From assembly GCF_000215705.1 (NCBI RefSeq), contig NC_015677.1:1872001-1936000 (forward strand): DNA of 64,000 nucleotides. Direction: 5' to 3'. Position numbers and translations under genes: made by a program. Positions 14,948-22,789 of this stretch are shown here, piece by piece (the stretch's first letter is position 1; every line of letters begins with the position of its first letter). The notes beneath the pieces are model-generated. The model worked only from the letters and a program-made list of their open reading frames with translations, had not been told where the DNA came from and made no database searches. Origin of the DNA: Ramlibacter tataouinensis TTB310. Lineage in GTDB: Bacteria > Pseudomonadota > Gammaproteobacteria > Burkholderiales > Burkholderiaceae_C.

Positions 14948-16297
14948 TCACCAGGTTTGTCCCAGGTAGGCGCTGGCGGCTTCCAGCCGCTGCTGCAATT
15001 GGGCCACGTCCACGCTGCCCGCGGGGACGCCGGCGGAAAGGGCCAAATCCGCGGCGGTGCCTGCCGCCTGGCCCATGACAAAGCAGGCGCCGGTGACCCG
15101 GGCCGCCGACTGCGCCTCGTGGCTCATCGAGGCGCAGCGGCCGGCCACCCACAGGTTGTCGAAGCCGACCGGCACGGTCATGCGGTAGGGCAGGTGGTTG
15201 AAGCCGCGGCTTTCCGGGATCCGCGGCCAGCGGAACTCCACGTCGCCCTTCAGGTGCAGCTCCAGCGGCCAGCCGTTGACGCCGACGGTGTCGTCGAAGC
15301 TGGCGCAATCCAGCACGTCGGCTTCGGTCAGCTGGTACAGCCCGCGCACGCGCCGCGTCTCACGGATGCCCACCTGCGGCGCGATGTCCACGATGTAGCT
15401 GGCCTCGAAGCCGGGCACCTCGCGCAGGAAACCCGCGACCTCGGCGATCTGGCGCCGCCCCAGGATCTCGGCCTCGCTCAGCTCGGCGGCATCGACGCCG
15501 TTCATCGCGTTGCCGTCGCGGTTGGCCAGCTGGGTCAGGTTGACGCGCCACTCGATGCCGCTCTTTTGCGGCCGCACGATGGGCGTCTTGCGCGGGAAGC
15601 GGTAGCGGCCCTCGGCCTGCGCCTGCAGCATCAGCTTGGGGATCGCCTCCCAGGCACGGCCGGCACGCGCCGGGTCGATGCCGTTGAGCCGGAACATGGT
15701 GGAGGGGTAGAGCATGTTGCCCTGCCCGTCGCCCAGCTCCCAGGGAGCGCCGGCCCAGGCCGCCAGGTCGCCGTCGCCCGAGGCGTCGACGAAGCAGCGG
15801 CCGCGCACGGCGCGCCGGCCGGAGCGGGTCTCGACCAGCAGCGCGGACAGCTGGCGCGGGCCCTCCATCACCACGCCCACGGCCAGCGCGTGGAACAGCA
15901 GCTGCACCCCCGCCGACAGCAGCAGGTCGTCGGCCGCGATCTTGTAGGCGGCGGTGTCGTACGCCTGGGCCACCGTCTTGCCGAACAGGGCATGGGGCGC
16001 GTTCAGCCCGCCCAGCCGGTCGATGCGCGCCAGCAGGTCATCGGCCACGCCGTGCACCACCTGGCGGATGTCGCCGTGCACGTTGGCATGCAGGCCGCAG
16101 AAGTTGGTCACGCCGGCGGCCGTGCCCATGCCGCCCAGGAAGCCGTAGCGCTCGATCAGCAGCGTGCTGCGGCCGGCGTGCGCGGCGGCCACCGCGGCCG
16201 CCATGCCGGCCGGGCCGCCGCCCAGGACGACCACGTCCCACTCGCCCAGCACGGGCGTCTGGCGGCTGGGTTCGGTCAGGGCGGCGGGCTGGGTCAT
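14948..16297 (-). CDS. FAD-dependent oxidoreductase (FAD_oxidored type), substrate unknown
   Basis: 449 aa. Rossmann FAD motif near the N-terminus (VVVLGGGPAGMAAAVAA, residues about 22-38), then ERYGFLGGMGTAAGVTNFCG, a family signature. A second FAD contact is FVDASGDGDLAAWAGAP, and a C-terminal one is LWVAGRCASMSHEAQSAARV with FVMGQAAGTAA. This family includes putative dehydrogenases of poorly known substrate. It is placed between the hydroxylase gene (7 bases after that gene's stop region) and gentisate dioxygenase (25 bases), so it belongs to the operon, though no step of the standard gentisate pathway needs it. It may process an upstream substrate or side product. Confidence 0.85.
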   Translation of the reverse strand: MTQPAALTEPSRQTPVLGEWDVVVLGGGPAGMAAAVAAAHAGRSTLLIERYGFLGGMGTAAGVTNFCGLHANVHGDIRQVVHGVADDLLARIDRLGGLNAPHALFGKTVAQAYDTAAYKIAADDLLLSAGVQLLFHALAVGVVMEGPRQLSALLVETRSGRRAVRGRCFVDASGDGDLAAWAGAPWELGDGQGNMLYPSTMFRLNGIDPARAGRAWEAIPKLMLQAQAEGRYRFPRKTPIVRPQKSGIEWRVNLTQLANRDGNAMNGVDAAELSEAEILGRRQIAEVAGFLREVPGFEASYIVDIAPQVGIRETRRVRGLYQLTEADVLDCASFDDTVGVNGWPLELHLKGDVEFRWPRIPESRGFNHLPYRMTVPVGFDNLWVAGRCASMSHEAQSAARVTGACFVMGQAAGTAADLALSAGVPAGSVDVAQLQQRLEAASAYLGQTW

Positions 16298-16304
16298 GGC
16301 TGGC

Positions 16305-17501
16305 TCATGGCTGGAACAGGCGCTCGGGGTCTATGCCTTTGTACATCCACTGCAGGCCGGCGAAACCCGCCGATTCCTGGCCGGACTGGAACAGCCGGTT
16401 GCGCAGCTCGCGCTGCACGCCCGAGGCATGGTAGATGTCGCCGTAGAAGCGGGCGGTCAGCTGCACCCGGCCGGTGCGCAGGTAGCGCTCGTCCTGGTAC
16501 AGCTGGAAGGCCCGCGCCGGGTCGTTGCTGGCGGCCTTGAGCGCCCGGCCCAGCACCACCGCGTCCTCGATCGCCTGGCCGGCGCCCTGCGCCAGGTACT
16601 GCAGCATCGGATGGGCGGCATCGCCCAGCAGGGTGACGCGGCCTTGCGACCAGTTCCTCACCGGCTCGCGGTCGCACAGCACCCACATCTTCCAGGTCTC
16701 GATCCTGGCCAGCAGTTCGCGCACCTGCGGCACCGCCTGGGCGAAGCGCTCGTTCAGCTCGGCGCTGTCGCCGAAGGTGTTCCAGCCCTCGTCGTACTTG
16801 TTGCTGTGGAAGACGGCGACCAGGTTGAACAGCTCGCCGCGGCGCAGCGGGTAGTGCACCAGGTGCGTCTTCTCGCCGCCCCACAGCAGCACGTCGTCGC
16901 TCCACAGGTGCGCAGGCACCTCTTCGCGCCGCAGCACGGCGCGGTAGGCGATGTGGCCCGAGACGCGCGGCTTGCCGTCGCCGACCACCGCCTCGCGGAT
17001 GCGGCTCCACAGCCCGTCGGCGCCCACCAGAGCGTCGCCGGCCAGGGCCTCGCCCGAGGCCAGCCGCACGCGCACGCCGGCATCGTCCTGCCCGAACGAA
17101 TCGACCTTGGCGGCGGTGCGCAGCGTGACGCCCGGCAGCGTGCGGCAGGCCTCGAGCAGCACCGCGTGCAGGTCGGCGCGGTAGATCACACCGTAGGGGA
17201 AGCCATAGGCGGCGCGCGCCGCCTCGCCCAGCGGCACGCGCACCACGCGCTCGCCGGTGCGCACGTCGTTCATGCCCAGCCCCGCGGGGTAGAAGGCCAC
17301 GCGGTCGACGGCGGCCGCAAGGCCCAGGTACTCGAACATCCTGAAGATGTTGGGGCCGAGCTGGATGCCGGCGCCGATCTCGCCGAAGGCCTGCGACTGC
17401 TCCAGCACCGTGACGCGATGGCCGGCGCGCGCCAGCACGCAGGCGGCGGCCAGGCCGCCGATGCCGCCGCCGGCCACGAGGAAGTGCAGTGCTGGTGCCA
17501 T
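16305..17501 (-). CDS. 3-hydroxybenzoate 6-hydroxylase (salicylate-hydroxylase-like FAD monooxygenase)
   Basis: 398 aa from ATG 17501; an ATG six codons earlier at 17519 is also possible and neither has a clear SD. Group A flavoprotein monooxygenase: FAD motif VAGGGIGGLAAACVLARAG, DG motif DALVGADGLWSRIR, and GD motif GRVTLLGDAAHPMLQYLAQG. It is closest in layout to 3-hydroxybenzoate 6-hydroxylases, which make gentisate with NADH and O2. The gentisate dioxygenase gene downstream supports that over salicylate 1-hydroxylase. It is first gene of the minus-strand catabolic run and is transcribed away from the MarR gene. Confidence 0.87.
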   Translation of the reverse strand: MAPALHFLVAGGGIGGLAAACVLARAGHRVTVLEQSQAFGEIGAGIQLGPNIFRMFEYLGLAAAVDRVAFYPAGLGMNDVRTGERVVRVPLGEAARAAYGFPYGVIYRADLHAVLLEACRTLPGVTLRTAAKVDSFGQDDAGVRVRLASGEALAGDALVGADGLWSRIREAVVGDGKPRVSGHIAYRAVLRREEVPAHLWSDDVLLWGGEKTHLVHYPLRRGELFNLVAVFHSNKYDEGWNTFGDSAELNERFAQAVPQVRELLARIETWKMWVLCDREPVRNWSQGRVTLLGDAAHPMLQYLAQGAGQAIEDAVVLGRALKAASNDPARAFQLYQDERYLRTGRVQLTARFYGDIYHASGVQRELRNRLFQSGQESAGFAGLQWMYKGIDPERLFQP

Positions 17502-17504
17502 GGA

Positions 17505-17528
17505 TTGATAAGCATACATATAAATTCC
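17505..17528. promoter_or_regulatory. AT-rich divergent promoter/operator, marR and hydroxylase
   Basis: The 68-base gap between the two starts has an AT island (GATAAGCATACATATAAATT) that contrasts with the surrounding GC. It probably holds the promoter of the catabolic operon and the binding site of the MarR protein. I cannot define a clean palindrome. Confidence 0.45.
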
Positions 17529-17569
17529 GGCGCCGCAAGGGGCCGCACCCGACCGTACACTCCGCTCCC

Positions 17570-18007
17570 ATGGCCAAGAGCTTCGATTTCCAGCATGCGC
17601 CGGGTCACCTGATCCGTCGCGCGCACCAGGTCGCGGTGGCGATCTTCATGGAGGAGACCGCGGCCTTCGACGTGACGCCGGTGCAGTTCGCCATCCTCAA
17701 CGCGCTCATCGACGAGCCCGGCGAGGACCAGGTGACGCTGGCCTCGCGCGTCGCCTTCGATGCGGCCACCTTCGGCTCGGTGATCGGCCGGCTGGAGGCC
17801 AAGGGCTGGGTGCGGCGCGAGCCCGATGCCCAGGACAGGCGCCGCAAGCTGTTGTGGATCACGCCGGCGGGCCGCGAGGCCGCACTGCGCATGAAGCGCG
17901 CGGTGGCGCGGGTGCAGGCGCGCATCGTGGCGCCGCTGGACGATGCCGAGCGCGAGCAGATGGTGTTGCTGCTGGGTAAACTGGTGGCCGGGCACGCCCA
18001 AGGCTGA
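17570..18007 (+). CDS. MarR-family transcriptional regulator
   Basis: 145 aa, typical MarR size. The winged helix lies at about residues 35-105 (TPVQFAILNALIDEPGEDQVTLASRVAFDAATFGSVIGRLE, then the wing PDAQDRRRKLLWITPAG). The dimer helices are at the two ends. It is divergent from the 3-hydroxybenzoate/gentisate genes with a short AT-rich gap, the usual layout of a repressor released by the aromatic substrate. Start MAKSFDFQH at 17570; an upstream extension in frame crosses the promoter and is unlikely. Confidence 0.93.
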   Translation: MAKSFDFQHAPGHLIRRAHQVAVAIFMEETAAFDVTPVQFAILNALIDEPGEDQVTLASRVAFDAATFGSVIGRLEAKGWVRREPDAQDRRRKLLWITPAGREAALRMKRAVARVQARIVAPLDDAEREQMVLLLGKLVAGHAQG

Positions 18008-18108
18008 GCCCGACCGCAGGATTCGTCCTACCGCAAAGTCAGCCGTTGGCAGTGCGCCTGCGGACTGCGCTCGCGTTCAATACAGAAAATCGTGACCAAG
18101 GAGCAACG

Positions 18109-18780
18109 ATGAATCTTTCCAACCGACTGCCGAACCGCCTGCTGCCGGGCCTCGTGGCCGCTGCCGCGCTCGTTGCCGGCTGTGCCGACATGGGGCTGCA
18201 GCCCATGAACCCGACCGCGCGCAACACGGCGATCGGCGCGGGCGTGGGCGCCGTCGCCGGCGGTGCGCTCGGCGAGGGCCGGGGCGCCGTGATCGGCGCC
18301 GGCGTGGGCGCGCTGGGCGGCTATGTCTGGTCGCGCCAGATGGAGCAGCGCAAGCAGGCCATGGAGCGGGCCACCGTGGGCACCGGCGTGGCCGTGTCGC
18401 AGACCCCGGACAACCAGCTGAAGCTGAACATCCCCAGCGACATCTCTTTCGACACCGGCCGGGCCGACATCAAGCCCAACCTGCGGCCCATCCTCGACCA
18501 GTTCGCCTCCGGCCTGTCCGGCCAGCCGAACACGGAGGTCCGCATCATCGGTCACACCGACAACACCGGCGCCGACGCGGTGAACGATCCGCTGTCGGTG
18601 CAGCGGGCCCAGGCCGCGCGCGACTACCTGGCGGCCCGCGGGGTGGACCCACGCCGCATCATGGTTGCCGGACGTGGCGAGCGCGAGCCCATCGCCGACA
18701 ACGGCAGCGAGGCCGGCCGCGCCCGCAACCGCCGGGTCGAAATCTACCTCGGCGAGCGCCAGGGGGTGGCGGCGCGGTAG
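18109..18780 (+). CDS. OmpA-family peptidoglycan-associated lipoprotein
   Basis: 223 aa. Signal peptide with lipobox LVAG-C, modified cysteine C25, so it is an outer-membrane lipoprotein. A Gly-zipper segment (about residues 38-75, repeated GAGVGAVAGG-like units) may insert in the membrane. The C-terminal OmpA/MotB domain, residues about 110-215, has the peptidoglycan-binding pattern (IIGHTDNTGADAVNDPLSVQRA, RRIMVAGRGEREPIADN, RARNRRVEI). Start ATG 18109 with AAGGAG upstream. It resembles YfiB-like proteins. It stands alone, convergent with the next operon, and probably anchors outer membrane to cell wall. Confidence 0.92.
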   Translation: MNLSNRLPNRLLPGLVAAAALVAGCADMGLQPMNPTARNTAIGAGVGAVAGGALGEGRGAVIGAGVGALGGYVWSRQMEQRKQAMERATVGTGVAVSQTPDNQLKLNIPSDISFDTGRADIKPNLRPILDQFASGLSGQPNTEVRIIGHTDNTGADAVNDPLSVQRAQAARDYLAARGVDPRRIMVAGRGEREPIADNGSEAGRARNRRVEIYLGERQGVAAR

Positions 18781-18810
18781 AGGGCGGGACCGGACAGGTC
18801 CGTCACGAAC

Positions 18811-19146
18811 TCAGTGCTGCCGCTGCGGCAGGTCGACGACCAGCCCGTCCAGGGCGTCGGTCAGCTCGATCTGGCAGCTCAGGCGGCTGTTGGCCTGCCG
18901 CGGCGAGGCGGTGAACTCCAGCATGCCCAGCTCGTCCTCGCCGGGCGCGGAGAGGCGGGCGGCATGCGGCTCGCGCAGGTAGACGTGGCAGGTGGCGCAG
19001 GTCATCAGCCCGCCGCAGTCGGCCTCGATGCCGGCGATGTTGGCCGCCATCGCGGCCTGCATCAGGCTCTGCCCCGTCTTGCAGCGGACCTCGGTGGCGG
19101 CAGGCTCCGGCCCTTCGCTGGATGCAATGAATCGGACGGTGATCAT
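18811..19146 (-). CDS. [2Fe-2S] ferredoxin, putidaredoxin/adrenodoxin type
   Basis: 111 aa. Cluster ligands C44, C50, C53 (DCGGLMTCATC) and C91 (RLSCQIEL) give the C-x5-C-x2-C...C pattern of the adrenodoxin class. It transfers single electrons in the cytoplasm. The ATG overlaps the stop of the glutamine-synthetase-like gene by one base, so it is the third gene of the Rieske operon and probably the electron donor of that oxygenase. No ferredoxin reductase gene is nearby. It is distinct from the isc ferredoxin at 63594. Confidence 0.93.
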   Translation of the reverse strand: MITVRFIASSEGPEPAATEVRCKTGQSLMQAAMAANIAGIEADCGGLMTCATCHVYLREPHAARLSAPGEDELGMLEFTASPRQANSRLSCQIELTDALDGLVVDLPQRQH

Positions 19147-20627
19147 CAGAATCGGCTGAAGTATTCGCGGCGCTGGAAGTCGTCCTTGTCCTCGGCGGCT
19201 TCCCAGCGCTGCAGCTCGCATTGCTTGATGCGGCTGAAGTAGTCGATGAAGGGGGCGCCAAACGCGGCCACCAGGCCCTCGTCCTGCCGCAGCGCGGCCA
19301 GCGCCTCGCCCAGGCCGGTGGGCAGCATCACGCCGCCGGTGGCATAGGGCGCCTCGGTGGCCGGGGGCGCCTCGCGCCGCCGCTCGATGCCGTCCAGCCC
19401 GGCGTGGATCTGCGAGGCCAGGTACAGGTAGGGGTTGGCCGCCGGCTCGCCGATACGGTTCTCGATGCGCGTGCCGGCATCGCCGCAGGCGCCCACCACG
19501 CGCAGCATGGCGCCGCGGTTGTCGCGGCCCCAGAGCACGGCCTGCGGTGCGAGCGCGTTCGGGCGGAAGCGGCCGAAGCCGTTGACCGTGGGCGTGCAGA
19601 ACACCGCCATGCCGCGGGCGTGTTCCAGCAGCCCGGCCAGGTAATGCTCGCCCAGCGCCGAGAGCGTGTGCCGGGCCTGGGCCGGCGTCGCCCCCGGCTC
19701 CGGCTGTTCGCGTCGGAACAGGTTGGCGCCGCCGTCCAGCGCCACCAGCGACTGGTGCAGGTGCCAGCCGCTGGACATGATGTTGGGGAAGGGCGGCCGG
19801 CACATGAAGCTGGCGTGGTAGCCGGCACGGCGCAGCGCCTGGCGAACGCCGTTGCGGAACAGCACCATGTTGTCCGCCGCGGTCATGGCGTCGGTGGCCT
19901 GGAACACCGCCTCGACCTGGCTGGGCCCCAGCTCGATCTCCAGCGACAGCAGGGGCAGGCCGAGCGCCTGCGCCGTGTGCTGCACGATGCGCAGCGGCTC
20001 CTCCGCCATGTCGTACCAGTTCTCGGCCAGCAGGTTGTAGCCCGGGTGGACCAGTTCCACCCGGGGCGGCAGCCCCGGCCAGGCGGCCTGCGCCGGGTCC
20101 AGCTGGTCGCCGGCATCGGTGATGCGGTAGATGTGGAACTCGACTTCCAGGCCGCAGCGCAGGCCCCAGCCGCGGCCCGCCAGGCGCTCCAGGGCGCGCT
20201 CCAGCACGCGGCGGGTGTCCAGCTCCACCGGCGTCGCGTCCTCGAACCAGGGCTGCGCCCGCACCCAGCCGGTGGCCGGGGTCCAGGGCAGGGTGCGCAG
20301 GCTCGCCGGGTCGGCCAGCAGCAGCAGGTTGTTGGCGAAGCCGAAGCCCGGCAGGCTGGCGGTGCCGCCCGGCTCGAACACCTTGAACGCGGTGCGGTCC
20401 GAGGTGTCCTTGAGCATCAGCGTGCTGACCATGCCCAGGCCGTCGCGCATCGCCTGCGCCGCGGCCGAGGCCACCAGGGTCTTGCCGCGCGTGACGCCAT
20501 GCAGGTCGCACCAGGCGAAGCGCACCAGCTCCAGGCCGCCGGCGGCGATCGCTTGCTCCGCCCGCTGCAGCGCGTCCTCGCGCGCCGCGTCGTGGATGCC
20601 GCAGCGCTGGGCGAAGCTGGCCGTCAT
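19146..20627 (-). CDS. Glutamine-synthetase-like ligase (gamma-glutamyl amide synthetase family)
   Basis: 493 aa. Glutamine-synthetase fold with active-site residues intact: metal glutamates in GLEVEFHIYR and LEIELGPSQVE, the ATP/metal His in SSGWHLHQSL, and NGFGRFRPNALAPQAVLWGRDNR with TRIENRIGEPAANPYLYLA. True GlnA landmarks such as the adenylylation loop are absent, so it is a ligase joining glutamate to an amine. Relatives include gamma-glutamylputrescine, gamma-glutamylanilide (AtdA1/TdnQ) and gamma-glutamylisopropylamide synthetases. Its start overlaps the Rieske oxygenase stop (ATGA) and its stop overlaps the ferredoxin start, so all three are translated together. The substrate is unknown; an amine that is then oxygenated is the contextual guess. 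Confidence 0.85.
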   Translation of the reverse strand: MTASFAQRCGIHDAAREDALQRAEQAIAAGGLELVRFAWCDLHGVTRGKTLVASAAAQAMRDGLGMVSTLMLKDTSDRTAFKVFEPGGTASLPGFGFANNLLLLADPASLRTLPWTPATGWVRAQPWFEDATPVELDTRRVLERALERLAGRGWGLRCGLEVEFHIYRITDAGDQLDPAQAAWPGLPPRVELVHPGYNLLAENWYDMAEEPLRIVQHTAQALGLPLLSLEIELGPSQVEAVFQATDAMTAADNMVLFRNGVRQALRRAGYHASFMCRPPFPNIMSSGWHLHQSLVALDGGANLFRREQPEPGATPAQARHTLSALGEHYLAGLLEHARGMAVFCTPTVNGFGRFRPNALAPQAVLWGRDNRGAMLRVVGACGDAGTRIENRIGEPAANPYLYLASQIHAGLDGIERRREAPPATEAPYATGGVMLPTGLGEALAALRQDEGLVAAFGAPFIDYFSRIKQCELQRWEAAEDKDDFQRREYFSRF

Positions 20628-22009
20628 GCCGGCTCGGCGGTCGTGGCGGCCTTGGGCGTCCACGGCGCGCCTTCGCGCTTGGCCTGGACCCGCTCGCGCC
20701 ACCAAGTAGGCCAGGTGCCGGCCGGGGCGATGCCGTCCACCGTGTCGGGCCCGTGCATCTGGCCGGCCAGCGTGGCATCGCCCACTCCCGGCGGCGTGCC
20801 GCCGTTTTTCACCGACTCGATGGCGGCCAGCAGCATGCGCCGGTTGGCCATGATCACCTTGTCCGAGGTGCCCAGGTGCTCGCGCGTGCGGTCCTGGATG
20901 GGGCCCATGCTCTCCACCGCCCACTGGTCGTGCACGTTGATGTCGTCCTCGCCCATGCCCAGGTAAGTGCTGCTGCGCTGCTCGTCGGCGTTGAAGCCCC
21001 AGCGGTTGTGGCGGCCGGAATTGGGGATGTAGTCGGGCAGGCTGATGTACTGCGTGCGCTGGTTGCGCATCGCGGCCTTGTCCACCGGCCCGGCGAAGCT
21101 GGTGAAGACCGAATACCAGTAGGTACGGGTGTCGTCCACCGGCACGTGCATCTGGGTGATGGTCAGCGTCTCCGACAGCGGGATCACGAAGGTGTGCGGG
21201 AAGATGGCGTTGGTGATGCGAACGTGCGTGAGCTCGTCGGTCATGGGCCGCAGCGCCGTGAGCTGCAGGCCCCAGGGCTTGGGTTCGAAGCTGATCTCGG
21301 GGCGGTGGAACTCGCGCATGATGCGCGTCATCGGCCAGCGCTCGCCGGCGGCCTCGCCGGCGCTGGCGCTGCGGAACTGCTTGCCTGCCGCGTTGTCGCC
21401 GACCTGCTCCAGCGCCGCGTCGTTCAGGAAGCGGTGCAGGAAGGACGGGTGCGCCGGGTCGATGCCCACCTCGAAGGCCTGCAGCCAGTTGCAGTGCCAC
21501 AGGCCCTTGAAGGCGAAGGTGTGGCTGGCCGGCGCGGCGAAGCAGTCGAAGGCGGGGAAGGGCGGGGGCGTGCTCCCTTCCTCGCCCAGCCAGGCGAACA
21601 GGATGCCGCTTCGCTCCAGCACCGGGTAGCTGCGCTGGCGGACGCGCTCGCACAGCCGGCTGCCCAGGGGCTCGGCCGGCGTCTCCAGGCAGCGGCCGGT
21701 GGCATCGAACTTCCAGCCGTGGAAGGGGCAGCGCAGGCCGTCGCCCTCGTGCCGGCCGAACGAGAGGTCGGCGTTGCGGTGCGGACAGTCGCGGTCAAGC
21801 AGGCCCCAGCGGCCCTGGTCGTCCCTGAACAGCACCAGGTCCTGGCCCAGCAGGCGCACCGCCTTGACCGGGCGCTGCGCCATGCGCGGATCCAGCGCCG
21901 GGTCGAACTCGTCGACCAGGGCGGCTGGCTGCCAGTAGCGGCGCATCAGCGCGCCGCAGGCGGTGCCGGGGCCAGTGCGCGTGACCAGTTCGTTCTGTTC
22001 GGCCTTCAT
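20624..22009 (-). CDS. Rieske non-heme iron oxygenase, phthalate 4,5-dioxygenase-like alpha subunit
   Basis: 461 aa. Rieske [2Fe-2S] ligands C75, H77 (CPHRNADL) and C94, H97 (CPFHGW). The mononuclear iron site is in NWLQAFEVGIDPAHPSFLH (D-x2-H-x4-H spacing). The N-terminus (TRTGPGTACGALMRRYWQPAAL) is characteristic of the phthalate-dioxygenase-type oxygenases that work without a beta subunit. The ATG at 22009 has AAAGGA. It is first in an operon with a GS-like ligase and a ferredoxin. Known phthalate-type enzymes use a fused reductase, which is missing here. The substrate is not predictable from sequence; an amine or aromatic amide is suggested by the neighbours. Confidence 0.9.
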   Translation of the reverse strand: MKAEQNELVTRTGPGTACGALMRRYWQPAALVDEFDPALDPRMAQRPVKAVRLLGQDLVLFRDDQGRWGLLDRDCPHRNADLSFGRHEGDGLRCPFHGWKFDATGRCLETPAEPLGSRLCERVRQRSYPVLERSGILFAWLGEEGSTPPPFPAFDCFAAPASHTFAFKGLWHCNWLQAFEVGIDPAHPSFLHRFLNDAALEQVGDNAAGKQFRSASAGEAAGERWPMTRIMREFHRPEISFEPKPWGLQLTALRPMTDELTHVRITNAIFPHTFVIPLSETLTITQMHVPVDDTRTYWYSVFTSFAGPVDKAAMRNQRTQYISLPDYIPNSGRHNRWGFNADEQRSSTYLGMGEDDINVHDQWAVESMGPIQDRTREHLGTSDKVIMANRRMLLAAIESVKNGGTPPGVGDATLAGQMHGPDTVDGIAPAGTWPTWWRERVQAKREGAPWTPKAATTAEPA

Positions 22010-22026
22010 CGCGCGGTCCTTTCAAA

Positions 22027-22036
22027 CGGTATACCG
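22027..22036. promoter_or_regulatory. Probable GntR operator in the divergent Rieske/gntR gap
   Basis: CGGTATACCG is a perfect 10-bp palindrome in the 57-base gap, its core GGTATACC matching the half-site style of FCD-type GntR regulators. A second small palindrome, TGTACA at 22051-22056, sits closer to the gntR start. Confidence 0.55.
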
Positions 22037-22066
22037 AAATTGAGGTTCAGTGTACAGTCCGTTGGC

Positions 22067-22789
22067 ATGAGCCTGCAAGAAACCGTGCTGATGCAGCTGC
22101 GCGACCGCATCCTCAGCGGCGAGTTCGAGCCCGGCCAGCGCCTGGCCGAACAGCAGCTGGCCGAGCAGCTGGGCGCCTCGCGCACCCCGGTGCGCGCAGC
22201 GCTGGGCACCCTGGAGCAGGAGGGCCTGGTGGAAGCCAACGAGGCCGGCAAGTACCTGGTGCGCCGCTTCACGCCGCGCGAGGTGGCCGACGCCATCGCG
22301 GTGCGCGGCCACCTGGAGGGCATGGCGGCGCGGCTGGTGGCCGAGCACGGGCTGCCCCGCCAGCTGCAGCTGGACCTGCAGGCCTGCCTGGAGGAGGGCG
22401 ACGCCGTGCTGGCCGCCAAGAAGCCCGACTACGACAGCTACGCCGGCTACGCGGCGATGAACGACCGCTTCCACGGCCTGATCCTGCAGGCCTGCGGCAA
22501 CCGGGCGCTGCAGCGCGCCGTCGCCCTGAACAACTCCCTGCCGTTCGCACCGCCCTCGGCCATGCTGCCCATGCAGTCGGCCCTGCCGCAGGACTGGGAC
22601 TGGATGCGCTATGCGCACCGGCAGCACCACATGCTGTTCGACGCGCTCCAGCGCGGCGAGGGCGCGCGGGCGCAGGCCCTGGCGATGGAGCACACCGAGG
22701 TGGCGCAGATGAACATGCGGCTGGCGCTGGAGCGCCGCGCCGAGACCGAGCGGGTCCTGCCCGCCATGCGCCTGGTGGTGGGGCGGTGA
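22067..22789 (+). CDS. GntR-family regulator (FCD subfamily)
   Basis: 240 aa. N-terminal winged helix (LMQLRDRILSGEFEPGQRL, EQLGASRTPVRAALGTLEQEGLV, residues about 8-70). The all-helical FCD effector domain follows (MNDRFHGLILQACGNRAL and the metal-binding histidines in RQHHMLFDAL). It is divergent from the Rieske operon and most likely controls it. The azlC start overlaps its end by 4 bases, so the transporter pair may share its transcript. Confidence 0.93.
   Translation: MSLQETVLMQLRDRILSGEFEPGQRLAEQQLAEQLGASRTPVRAALGTLEQEGLVEANEAGKYLVRRFTPREVADAIAVRGHLEGMAARLVAEHGLPRQLQLDLQACLEEGDAVLAAKKPDYDSYAGYAAMNDRFHGLILQACGNRALQRAVALNNSLPFAPPSAMLPMQSALPQDWDWMRYAHRQHHMLFDALQRGEGARAQALAMEHTEVAQMNMRLALERRAETERVLPAMRLVVGR

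Noticed and set aside
18782..18802. GGACC-GGACA-GGTCC hairpin between the OmpA-like gene and the ferredoxin gene
   Set aside because: Only a 5-bp stem with no T tract; too weak to call a terminator.
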